A stretch of DNA of 64,000 bases from Glandiceps talaboti (taxonomy: Eukaryota; Hemichordata; Enteropneusta; Spengelidae), in assembly GCF_964340395.1 (NCBI RefSeq), contig NC_135552.1:22535681-22599680 (forward strand). Reading direction: 5' to 3'. The notes below the pieces were generated by a model, which was not told where the DNA came from, made no database searches, and saw only the letters and a list, made by a program, of their open reading frames with translations. Made by a program: the position numbers and the translations under genes. Shown here piece by piece: positions 23,816 through 31,529 of this stretch. Position 1 is the stretch's first letter. Each line of letters starts with the position of its first letter.

Positions 23816-26800
23816 GTGTGTGTGTGAGCACACATGCAGTCTCTGTCCATACTCGTATGTATACACAATTTTACATGAGTTTATTAAATCGCCAGACTCA
23901 TTAATGTTGTCCTTGATGGGGTGTTACTGAGGATGTCTAGTTGGGAAATTGATCAAAACATAATCATTGTACTGTAGATATTAGCCTAGTTCCTGTACGG
24001 TATCGTTACCATTTACACCTCCACTCAGTTAGAAACCTCGTTGGTATCCTGACTATATAGGTATGTTCTTGTGTAAAAAAAGAGAAGATTTTTGGTTGTT
24101 TTCATTAATACAGTCTATTTGATGCGCTGGATATCTTTTCACTTTAGACATTCTTTGAATGGTATTCATAGCTCATTAGTTCACTGCATTTCTAACAGTC
24201 GTAAATACTTTGCTGTATATATGTATAGGGATACCAGTGTGTGTGACAAATACCTAGTTGTTCCTGTGTACTTATTGAATATTCTTCTTCACTGCAGAAA
24301 CCATGCCCAAAAAGGTGGCTTCCTATGTTGACTCATATCCTGCTACATGTTAACAACTTTAGCAGGTTTCCCTCTTGGGATATATTTGTAGCTCATTTGT
24401 ATATACAAATTACCTCACATGTATGCAGATTACTTTATGTGTATATGCAAATTAACTTATATATATGCAAATTGACATCTGTGGTGTGTCTCCAGAGGAA
24501 GTTGATGATTAAGATTCTCCGCTCCCTCCAGTCATACACAAACTTGGCACATTTAACATAACTCAACTCCATCCATTCTGTCACATCTGTTGACCATTTC
24601 CTACATTGTCTGCCTCTTTGTCTTACACCATGAAGTGACCCTTTCATTGATAATCTCAGATTGATTATCAGATTTGAACTTCACAGGTACTGTAAATTCC
24701 TAAAAACTTAAAAGTCAGAAATTTTGCTAACTTTTCTAACAAAAATCCTTTGTATGTTTTCTGTTACAGGATAAAGGAGAAGGACCTAGGTGGGAAGATA
24801 ATCCCAACACATTCACTTGTAGTATAGCTAATCCTAAAAAGGAGAGTAAATTCAAAGGAGTGAAAAGTTACATAGCTTATCAAGTAACCCCATCAGTAAG
24901 TTCAATAAATATATGACGTCTTTCTAGAATTCACAATTTACAGGGTTTAAAAAAAATCCTGTCCTAATTATTATTTATTTTGTTTGTGAACTTTATACAA
25001 TAATTGATTTCAAGTCAAGCACATTAGCTACAATGAACCAGTTTGGTTGTCTGAAAAACAAAAGATTGTATAGTTTGGCCACTAGGGGTGCTGTTCAGTC
25101 AGAAGCCTCTATTTGAGTATAATATTGTTGCCCACAGAAAGATGTTAGATTGTGGTATATAGTATGAGTGTGATGAAAACAACCCAGCTGTTGTGAAAAT
25201 CAACAGAAAATAATATGTACAGTTTGTTAACCGCTTTTTCCAACAACATTCACAGAACATTGCTCTCACATTGAGCTCCAGCTGATAGCACAGTTGATAT
25301 AAAACTACATTTATTTTCATAATTTATTACTGTACACAATACATGTATGAACCTTTCAGTTTTGAAATGAATTGTAATTCATCTTTGTTGTGTTCATTTC
25401 ATTGACGCCATTTCTTTCTTGCGTTTATTTCATTGACGCCATTTCTTTCTTGTGTTTATTTCATTGACAGCATACACATATACAAGTTAGTAGGCGATAT
25501 AAACATTTTGATTGGTTATATAGCAGACTTGTTGACAAATATACAATCATAGCAGTCCCGCCGCTTCCAGATAAACAGATTACAGGTAAGACATACACAC
25601 ACATAAATTTAAAGTGCTCATATGCATGAGAAATGGGTGTTTATTTTGGATTTTCAATTTACAAGACAAGCTTACTGTATTTTTGTACTACTTGAAAAAA
25701 AAAATTGTGGAACAACATTTGTAACTCAATAAATTGCAAAAAAACCAAAAATTGACAAAGTTTGTTATTGTATGTACGATAAAAATCCCAGATAAATAGC
25801 CAAATTTCATCCATATGGCCACTTTACTGTAGTGCCTTTAGTTATTACTCATTCAAAAGAGTGCAAATCCATTTCTCAATTTAAAGTAAGAAAATTTAAA
25901 TTGTGGGTCACAGTTCAAATTTTTGAAATACAGGTCAAAATGATACCATTTTAGAATCCAATATGGCCACTGAATTCTGTGTTGATGCTATGGAAAAATA
26001 AAAGATTGTTGTCAATGATTATGTTAAAAAACAAGATGATGAAACCTATATTTCTTTTTATCATTTCCAAAGAACCTAAAAAACTCCAAGTTTGGAGAGA
26101 ATTGAACAACTTTGATATGTAAAGAAATTGGTCTCAAGGCAAATTCTATCTTATAATAGGTTTTATAGTGAATGCCAAGCTATTTGAGATCAGCTGTATG
26201 TGTCATATCTGTATGTGGAAATTGAATTTTCTTCTTTCATTTTGTATGCAGGTAGATATGAAGATGATTTCATTCAAGGCAGAATGTCACAATTACAAGC
26301 CTGGATGGACAGAATGTCACAACATCCTGTTATCTCCAAAAGTCAAGTACTGAATCATTTTCTAACATGTACAGATGAGAAGGTATGTTGTAGGGATCAT
26401 CGATCGCATAATACCACACAGTTCAATAAGAGAACTTTGTTCGTTTAGGGGGAGGGGGTGTGGCGTCAATGCAATTGCTTAACTTCATTTTTACACTTCG
26501 AAACCAAATTTCGATGGAAGTATTTCACTCCTTCAATGATAACAGCTTTTGTATTTACTACTGAGATAAATAAAGTTGAGGAAAATTTACTTCTAATATG
26601 GTGCTGGGATTCTGGTAGTATTTTAATATGTTTACTATCATATTTTTTACATTACATCGATCGTAGTGGTGTGACCACTACAGTTTTCATCATAGTTTAC
26701 ATCATATATCAACGTTTGATGTTGCACTTGTGAATGTTCATTTAGGGTGAGGAAGGAGAGGGTTTTGACCTAAACAAACAATGTTCATTTGTTGAGCTTG

Positions 26801-28534
26801 TGCGACATTGTGCGATCGTCCGTTAGTGCATCAAATTCTTCCGTGTACAAAGCGGTGACATTGCTGCTAATATAGTTTGCAGTGTTACAATGAAAATAGC
26901 TGAATAGAAACCAAGTGCTGTCTGGCTTGACATCATGCAAATTTACAATTAAAACAATACTACATTTTATTTCTGGTATAACCAAATTCCTACTAACACT
27001 GCTTCTTTTCATCATCTGGTGTAACAAAAATCTTTCTTTGAGGTAGTTGATAAAATGTAACAACATTAGTCAGATTTTTTAAAAACCAGACAACATTTTG
27101 TTCCTATTGAGTTGGCTTCCATTGTATTATCAGAACCATGTTTAGCTTTGCCACCATAAAAAAAAATACATTTTTATCAAAGAGGTAGTCAGAAAAATTT
27201 TCATCTCCTTTAATTTTTTATTCCCAGATGTGGAAGCAGGGCAAAAGGAAAGCAGAAAAAGACGATTTGGTCGGAGCATCATTTTTCCTGATGTTACAGA
27301 CACCACAACAGCCACTAGATTCCAATATGGTGTAAGTAACAAAATAATGTCATTTGTATGGCCAGAAGTACTCTTTATCAAGTCCTGTGAAAAATTGTCA
27401 CAAAATTTAGTTTCATTATTCGCTAATGCTTGAACTTTCTGTGTTTGTGACTGATTAATGGACATGTTTATTGTATAAATCCACCATTTGTGCTCTGGAA
27501 GTCAGAAGAAATACATGTACATACATAATTCAATAGTCTACCATTATATTACCTGATTTGAACTCTGTATGTAGTATCATTATGTTTAACCTTGACCTTG
27601 ACCTTCATGGTCAGAGTTTCAAAAGATCCGTACCATCCATGAGTCTCACAGAAATACATTAAATGAGAGAGTGGGGAAGGATTGTGTCTTCTATGAAGAC
27701 TTGTTATTCATGTTAGGTACTATTAAGTATATGGAAGAAATCTGAATGCAATGGAGTGAAGAGACTCTCCGTTGAGTTTGAATCTGAACATCGCTTTAAC
27801 CAGTGACTTAGTGACCATATGGATGAGGATTGGGTATTTATTTTGGATTTTGAATTCCTAAAACAACTTTATCATGGCCTCCTACCTGAAAAATCAACAT
27901 GAAAACACATTGACAAATGTTTGTAACTGAATGCATTGCAAAATGGTAAAAAAATGTGTAAAAAGTTTGTTATTATACGGAAAATAACAAAGATTTTTAC
28001 ACATTTATTATGCTTTCGCAATTTGTTGAGTTTATACAAACACAGACTTTGACAATTTTATTTCACATTGATTGTTCAGGTAGGAAGCCATGATAAAATT
28101 GTTTTATGAATCAAAAACCAAAAGAAATACCCCAATACTCATCGATATGACAATTTTAACTGCAGATTCAGACAAGTCAAACTTTAAATCAGAGTTTTTC
28201 ATTCTTCATAGAAATTAAATAGTATTTGGGAGTTTGTTTCTTGCTTTATCACAAAGTAGTTTGTTGTCATCGTAGTTTATGGTGACCTAAGTCTAAGTCA
28301 CACTCACATTTCTGTCCATTTTCAATTGCAGAGAATTTCAACATGAGAGTTTATCAAAGTTTTCAAAAACCATGGATGACAGTGTCACCAAGCTAATGCA
28401 AGTTTTACACGACAGAGAAAAGAAACACCAAGGGCGTAAGTCGTAACTATTATTTTTTTCTTTCATTTGAAGATATTATATTTCTCCTTTTCCATAAAAT
28501 GTAAACAGACAAACAAACAGACAGACAGACAGAT

Positions 28535-28569
<35 letters not shown>

Positions 28570-31057
28570 GTAATAACTTTTAAGTGTTTTTTGTCAATCA
28601 CATTACTGTTGGTTCATTTAATTCAGAACCTAAAGAAAAGAGAGACTTCTCCAACACAAATTGAATTACTTCAACTCTTTCATTCATTGACTATCAGGTT
28701 GTGTGAAATTTCCAATAAAACAATTACTTTCAATAACAATTATTGCAATTTTGTTTTAGCTTTTAGAAAGGAATTCAATAAACTAGGTGGTGCACTGAAT
28801 GGTTTAGCAGCCTCATTTGAACTGGATACTAATACAGGTGAGTGATAAGATGCCCTATTGTGGTTATCAAAAAGATAGAAGATTTCATGGTTTCACCACT
28901 AGGAGTGCTGTTCACAAATCATTTTAGGCCGGAAGTGAAGTCGAATGTTGTAGTGTACACAAACAAGAAGTTACAACTCGTTTTCTGTGTTCTACCACAG
29001 TGTTGTGTGTTTGTTTGTTTTTATAAACAACTATAGTGTATCAGTATTCAAAATATACCTAATCACCACTGTAAATTTTCATGTATAACCAATTGAAGTG
29101 CTTTCACACACATTGTATTCACTACTTCATGCATTACCATGCAATGAACAACCATGATGAAAATTGTAGCCCTTACTTTGTCAAATCTGTGACGCCCTCT
29201 TGCAATGCTTACCTGCAAAATGCCCCCCCCCCCCAAAAAAAAAAAAAAAAAAAAAAACGATCTAAAAGTATTGTTGAAATATTGGTAGTGATATTGTGTA
29301 TTCTTGACAGATTCACATCCATTGACCAGAGCAGTACACCATACTGGTACAACATATGAAGAGATAGGAACTATGTATGCAGAACAGCCAAGACATGACC
29401 TGGTTCCTATGATGTTTAAACTACATGAATACGAAGGACTACTTTCTACCTTCCCTGATACATTAACTGTGCACAAGGTACATGTATAGACTTTCTTTTT
29501 TCATGTATACCAAAATTTTCTTATCTTGCTTTTTGTGATTAATTTAAAAAAAAAAAGGAAAGCTTTAAAATTCATTTAAAAAAATTATAAAAACATCTAA
29601 GCAGTACATAAATTCATTAATAAGTGTTGCTTGCTTTGAGTGATTTTGAAAATTGTGGTATTATGTTGTTTGAAGTGACATGCTCATTCTAACTGAATTA
29701 AGGAAAATAACTTTAAGCTTAGTAATAAGCTAAATTCAAGAAGTGATTTTGGGTACCTATTGATCTTGTATATTCTAACGTTGTATATTTTTCCCCAAGT
29801 AATGTCTGTAAAAGAAATAATCTTAATAAACATTGAAGTGTGAACTTTACAAATAAAGATAAGCAAAAGCAGTACAGTCAATTATACTGTGCTATGTGTA
29901 GGATGTCCTCTTGTAACTGATATACATTAATATATTCATGTACTGCAGCTGTGCCGCAATGCCATTGGCACATTGGTATTAGCAGTGTAAAATTCTTAAT
30001 TTAGTTACTCTTTCATTTCAGGGGGCACTCAGCAAAGTCAAAGAATGCCAAAAACAGGTAGATGAAGGCAAAATGGACGGCAGTGATGCTGCAAGTGTCA
30101 GTCAAAGAGCTGATACAATATCATATGCTTTACTAGGTGAGTGTTAGCACAAGATTTGTACATATATATAGTGTATTCTCATTTCCCCCTAGCTATGTTA
30201 TTACCAGGATATTTTCAGAAGATGGTAGAAAGAGAACAGTCCTCTAATCAGTGACCACTTTTGTCACTTTGTGGTGGTTGAGGTTTTAGCCCCAATTTGG
30301 GTCTGAAGGATGGTCATAAAAGCCTGAAAAAATGTACTAATACTGTACTACAGTTGTCAGCTATGCACAATAATAAAAGTAGCTGAGTGTCTGCTTTATA
30401 ATTCCCATACCATTTTCATAGCACCTGAAGTTATTTCAAGAGAAATTTTCATATTGCCTAGCTGTCTCCTCACATTGTTCAGGGAGAACACTCCCTTGGC
30501 ATGGCATACAGAAGATCTTTAAGCTAAAATCACAAATGTGTTAATGTGTCAACACAGAAAATTGTGGTTTGACGGATATAATTTTGTGTATATTTACAAG
30601 TGTGCATGAAGTTGTTGTAGACGATGTTGAATTAGTTTATTAAAATTAATATGCCCGTAAAAAAATAATGTATTCAACCTGTTTGCCAAACTATGTCATA
30701 TGGAAATACCGTATTTCTGTGTGTTTCCTGAGTGAATACTGTTGTCAACTTCTTTGCGACAAATAAGAAAATATAGAAATGCTTTAGGACCAGAATTTGA
30801 ATAGAGACATGTCAAGGTAATGTTTTTTGTCCACAAACCCTTCCCTGTTGAGTTGTATAGTGAACAACCTTCCTCCCATAACCTTCCTCATTCTTATAGT
30901 TTTCTTCTCTCTTTCAGCCGAATCAAACCACTTCCAGCAAGAAAGGGTGAAAGACTTCAAAAGCATGATGCAGAATTTTGTACGAGAGCAGATCACCTTT
31001 TATAAAAATATTACAGAAAAACTGGAACACACATTAGCCATGTATGATGAATTTTAA
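9760..31057 (+). CDS. SNX9: sorting nexin, SNX9/18/33 family (14 exons, complete)
   Basis: Fourteen GT-AG exons encode 544 residues: 9760-9771, 17091-17252, 18495-18695, 19165-19253, 19816-19906, 24770-24895, 25471-25585, 26252-26382, 27228-27331, 28332-28435, 28760-28837, 29311-29477, 30022-30136 and 30918-31057. Domains: SH3 (about 4-60, AIYDFDG, GWWEG), a Pro/Ala-rich linker with the acidic [10 protein letters not shown] at 106-115 (clathrin/AP-2 type), a PX domain (about 193-309, [10 protein letters not shown] at 235-244 and PPLPDK at 257-262 for phosphoinositide binding), then a BAR domain to the C-terminus. Family members bind PI(4,5)P2 membranes, dynamin and N-WASP during endocytosis. 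The gene is intron-rich like vertebrate SNX9; mammalian SNX18 and SNX33 have mostly uninterrupted coding regions. SNX9-like pro-orthologue is the safest name. Human SNX9 is about 595 residues, and the shortfall is mainly in the linker. Confidence 0.95.
10797..10838. repeat. (AC)n microsatellite
   Basis: About 42 bp of AC repeats followed by a degenerate ATACAC stretch to 10875. Confidence 0.95.
11880..11892 (+). promoter_or_regulatory. DR1 motif AGGTCAAAGGTCA, copy 1
   Basis: A perfect direct repeat of the nuclear-receptor half-site AGGTCA with one-base spacing, the class bound by HNF4, RXR heterodimers and COUP-TF. It lies in the first unit of the intron 1 higher-order repeat. Function is inference. 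Confidence 0.35.
12456..12468 (+). promoter_or_regulatory. DR1 motif AGGTCAAAGGTCA, copy 2
   Basis: Identical 13-base DR1 in the second unit of the higher-order repeat, although the surrounding units have diverged. Confidence 0.35.
13650..13856. repeat. degenerate short tandem repeat
   Basis: Six or seven imperfect copies of a unit of roughly 35-40 bp built around GACAAAATTTTGACAAATT, followed by (GACA)n at 13860-13882. Confidence 0.7.
15078..15917. mobile_element. foldback element with 260-270 bp inverted repeats and 11-bp target duplication
   Basis: The left arm 15089-15348 and right arm 15633-15906 are near-perfect reverse complements around a 284-bp spacer. The element is flanked by the perfect direct repeat TGTTGATTTAA at 15078-15088 and 15907-15917. 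Each arm carries its own hairpin: GTGTGAAGCTACCATCATAT recurs inverted about 60 bp further in. Termini read CGAGTGTGAAGC. The spacer has no coding frame, so the element is non-autonomous. Long TIRs with a 9-11 bp duplication suggest a Mutator-like (MULE) element; the class assignment is inference. Confidence 0.85.
17091..17252 (+). CDS. SNX9: SNX exon 2, SH3 domain
   Basis: 54 codons, phase 0 on both sides, after TTTCCTTTACAG and before GTAAGT. It encodes nearly the whole SH3 fold: [10 protein letters not shown] (ALYDF motif), [19 protein letters not shown] (conserved Trp pair) and GLFPEAYVE. Confidence 0.95.
17317..17350 (-). promoter_or_regulatory. tandem DR1 cluster (TGACCT x3 plus AGGTCA)
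   Basis: TGACCT C TGACCC C TGACCT at 17331-17350 is three half-sites in overlapping DR1 spacing, with an opposed AGGTCA at 17317-17322. It lies 65 bp after the SH3 exon. Receptor binding is inference from the motif. Confidence 0.35.
17560..17700 (+). repeat. short tandem repeat carrying GGTCA half-sites
   Basis: Imperfect units of about 20-30 bp of the type CAACAAAGGTCAAAGTTTAT, including four exact AGGTCA half-sites. Spacing is too irregular to be a single receptor element. Confidence 0.6.
18495..18695 (+). CDS. SNX9: SNX exon 3, Pro-rich and acidic linker
   Basis: 67 codons, phase 0. A low-complexity stretch rich in Pro, Ala and Thr is followed by [10 protein letters not shown] and a Ser-rich tail. 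Vertebrate SNX9 has a matching acidic Trp motif that binds clathrin and AP-2. Confidence 0.92.
18696..19164 (+). other. SNX intron 3
   Basis: Dominated by the (GT)n microsatellite at 18790-18899. Nothing else is supported. Confidence 0.85.
18790..18899. repeat. (GT)n microsatellite
   Basis: About 110 bp of GT with a single AT interruption near 18809. It can adopt Z-DNA. Confidence 0.97.
19165..19253 (+). CDS. SNX9: SNX exon 4, linker
   Basis: 89 bases, 29 codons plus two bases of an Arg codon. It continues the polar linker ([10 protein letters not shown]...) and ends KGFN-R. Acceptor CACCACAG, donor GTGACA (a weaker donor). Confidence 0.88.
19254..19815 (+). other. SNX intron 4
   Basis: Unique AT-rich sequence. 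An open frame runs through its 3' end into exon 5, but no extra exon is supported. Confidence 0.8.
19816..19906 (+). CDS. SNX9: SNX exon 5, segment before PX
   Basis: One base completing Arg plus 30 codons ([20 protein letters not shown]...), corresponding to the conserved low-complexity-to-PX segment (NKFPGFAKPGTEQYLL in vertebrate SNX9). Donor GTAAGT. Confidence 0.9.
20462..20625. mobile_element. hairpin MITE family B, copy 1
   Basis: The ends are imperfect inverted repeats: ATATTATTCCCCTATATTCA at the left, and the reverse complement of the right end reads ATATGTTATTCTCCAATATT. Both arms run in to GTGACCTA/ATGACCTA near the centre. The same layout and the sequence GACCTAAGGGG recur at 53562-53714. 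Confidence 0.6.
21640..22115 (+). repeat. dispersed repeat family C, three tandem copies
   Basis: Three units of about 150 bp, each ending in a form of TCTGACATTGGCCTTTAA (near 21775-21797, 21957-21977 and 22093-22114). Shared interior landmarks are TTCAGTCCCAGGTTTTTGCA, CTTATCAGT, TTCTATAACTTTACC and CAACTGNTTTC. Single copies occur elsewhere in the window. Confidence 0.6.
22585..22740 (-). repeat. dispersed repeat family C copy (reverse)
   Basis: On the minus strand it reads TTTTAAAGGCCCATGCTTCA then ATCCCAGGTTCCTTCATCAG, matching the family start. Confidence 0.55.
23174..23211 (+). other. G-quadruplex-forming tract
   Basis: Seven runs of three to five G separated mostly by one base (GGGGCGGGGGTGAGGGTGGG and on). 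The G-rich strand is the coding strand, so the pre-mRNA carries it as well. Confidence 0.7.
23695..23826. repeat. (TG)n microsatellite
   Basis: About 130 bp of TG with a few AT interruptions at the left end. Cys-Val and His-Thr open frames over it are artefacts. Confidence 0.97.
24770..24895 (+). CDS. SNX9: SNX exon 6, start of PX domain
   Basis: 42 codons, phase 0. It encodes [20 protein letters not shown] and then [20 protein letters not shown], the first strands of the PX domain. Confidence 0.93.
24896..25470 (+). other. SNX intron 6
   Basis: Mostly unique. Its last 81 bases form the tandem repeat described next, which ends exactly at the exon 7 acceptor. Confidence 0.85.
25390..25470 (+). 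repeat. 31-bp tandem repeat ending in the exon 7 acceptor
   Basis: Units at 25390-25420 and 25421-25451 (GTGTTCATTTCATTGACGCC... and GCGTTTATTTCATTGACGCC...) precede a partial third unit GTGTTTATTTCATTGACAG at 25452-25470, which is the real acceptor. The first two units read GACG where the real site reads GACAG. Confidence 0.85.
25471..25585 (+). CDS. SNX9: SNX exon 7, PX core
   Basis: 38 codons plus one base. It carries [13 protein letters not shown] (the Arg-Tyr-x-x-Phe phosphoinositide motif) and [10 protein letters not shown] (the PX proline loop). Its acceptor ends a 31-bp tandem repeat array. Confidence 0.95.
25586..26251 (+). other. SNX intron 7
   Basis: Holds hairpin MITE family A copy 1 at 25614-25822. 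The rest is unique AT-rich sequence. Confidence 0.85.
25614..25822. mobile_element. hairpin MITE family A, copy 1 (short)
   Basis: The left end GTGCTCATATGCATGAGAAA and the reverse complement of the right end, GTGGCCATATGGATGAAATT, are related inverted repeats. The interior AACTCAATAAATTGCAAAA matches the other two copies. It is a shortened, diverged member. Confidence 0.6.
26252..26382 (+). CDS. SNX9: SNX exon 8, end of PX domain
   Basis: Two bases plus 43 codons ([20 protein letters not shown], then [20 protein letters not shown]), closely matching the last helices of the SNX9 PX domain. Donor GTATGT. Confidence 0.95.
26383..27227 (+). other. SNX intron 8
   Basis: Unique AT-rich sequence with no supported exon or repeat. 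Confidence 0.8.
27228..27331 (+). CDS. SNX9: SNX exon 9, PX-BAR junction
   Basis: 34 codons plus two bases ([20 protein letters not shown]...). The basic GKRKAEKD segment is conserved in vertebrate SNX9 (GKRKAERDEL). The donor is taken as GTAAGT at 27332 because GT plus A from exon 10 restores Val in frame; the GTGTAA two bases earlier would not. Confidence 0.9.
27332..28331 (+). other. SNX intron 9
   Basis: Holds hairpin MITE family A copy 2. Upstream of it, near 27592-27610, is TGACCTTGACCTTCATGGTCA-like sequence. Otherwise nothing is supported. Confidence 0.8.
27811..28154. mobile_element. hairpin MITE family A, copy 2
   Basis: The arms are inverted over most of the length. The left begins GTGACCATATGGATGAGGAT, and the right end in reverse complement reads GTCATATCGATGAGTATTGG. 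Both arms contain TATTTATTTTGGATTTT-type sequence, then ATCATGGC and GTTTGTAACTGAATGCATTG. The element is almost entirely palindromic, with no coding. Confidence 0.75.
28332..28435 (+). CDS. SNX9: SNX exon 10, BAR domain
   Basis: One base, 34 codons and one base. [20 protein letters not shown] corresponds to the first BAR helix (SNX9 KFTKAMDDGVKEL). Donor GTAAGT. Confidence 0.93.
28436..28759 (+). other. SNX intron 10
   Basis: Contains (CAGA)n at 28505-28569. Confidence 0.85.
28505..28569. repeat. (CAGA)n microsatellite
   Basis: About 65 bp of CAGA with a TAGAGAG interruption. Confidence 0.95.
28760..28837 (+). CDS. SNX9: SNX exon 11, BAR domain
   Basis: 78 bases: two bases, 25 codons ([20 protein letters not shown]...) and one base. 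It corresponds to SNX9 KEYQKIGKALQSLATVF. Donor GTGAGT. Confidence 0.93.
28838..29310 (+). other. SNX intron 11
   Basis: Contains a C run followed by an A run (29223-29257). Upstream is CCACTAGGAGTGCTGTTCA, also seen with one change (CCACTAGGGGTGCTGTTCA) at 25080 in intron 6, a short dispersed repeat. Confidence 0.7.
29311..29477 (+). CDS. SNX9: SNX exon 12, BAR domain
   Basis: Two bases plus 55 codons, including [20 protein letters not shown] and [18 protein letters not shown], clearly matching the SNX9 BAR helices (GKTYEEIASLVAEQPKKDL, EYKGFLGCFPDIIGTHKG). Confidence 0.95.
29478..30021 (+). other. SNX intron 12
   Basis: Unique AT-rich sequence; nothing supported. Confidence 0.8.
30022..30136 (+). 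CDS. SNX9: SNX exon 13, BAR domain
   Basis: 38 codons plus one base ([20 protein letters not shown]..., [11 protein letters not shown]), matching SNX9 GAIEKVKESDK and KRVSIMSYALQAE. Donor GTGAGT. Confidence 0.95.
30137..30917 (+). other. SNX intron 13
   Basis: Unique AT-rich sequence; nothing supported. Confidence 0.8.
30918..31057 (+). CDS. SNX9: SNX exon 14, BAR C-terminus and stop
   Basis: Two bases, 45 codons and TAA at 31055-31057. It encodes [20 protein letters not shown] and [20 protein letters not shown], matching the last BAR helix of SNX9 (EQQVQFYETIAEKLRQAL). Confidence 0.95.
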
Positions 31058-31461
31058 TGAGTTCAAAACCAACCAATCAGGAACCAGACCAGTAATCATG
31101 TGATATTTCTAACCATTGAGGAATTAGCAGGGCTTTGGAATTGAATTGTCTAGAAGTTTTAATCAATCATAATATTTGTATCTCCTTAGCGTGCTACTAT
31201 TCTTGACTGACTAAAAAGAGACAGTATTTAATTGGTGTTGAACTTACATAGAAAAAAACCCACACTTTGTATATTATATCTTTGTAGCTAGCTGTCTGTC
31301 TCAAAGAGTTGAGACAATGTGCATATATAAATTGAAAGTTATGTATTTGAGAACAGTGCAGGTTTGAAAGAAGTTTTTAAAAAAAAAAAAACTAGTTGAT
31401 AGAAAGGTTTGTTTGTAGAGATTTGAAAGCGAGCCAGATTAAAATTTCATAAATACGTTAA

Positions 31462-31529
<68 letters not shown>

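Larger units (their letters stand above)
19907..24769 (+). other. SNX intron 5 (4.9 kb)
   Basis: Contains a G run (20427-20440), hairpin MITE family B (20462-20625), four copies of dispersed repeat family C (21640-22115 and 22585-22740), a G-quadruplex-forming tract (23174-23211), a (TG)n microsatellite (23695-23826) and an ATGCAAATTA-type degenerate repeat near 24390-24475. No exon is supported. Confidence 0.85.

Noticed and set aside
23504-23930. His-Thr and Cys-Val repeat proteins on both strands
   Set aside because: Pure (TG)n microsatellite. The same applies to frames over 10797-10838, 18790-18899, 39370-39582 and 41976-42063.
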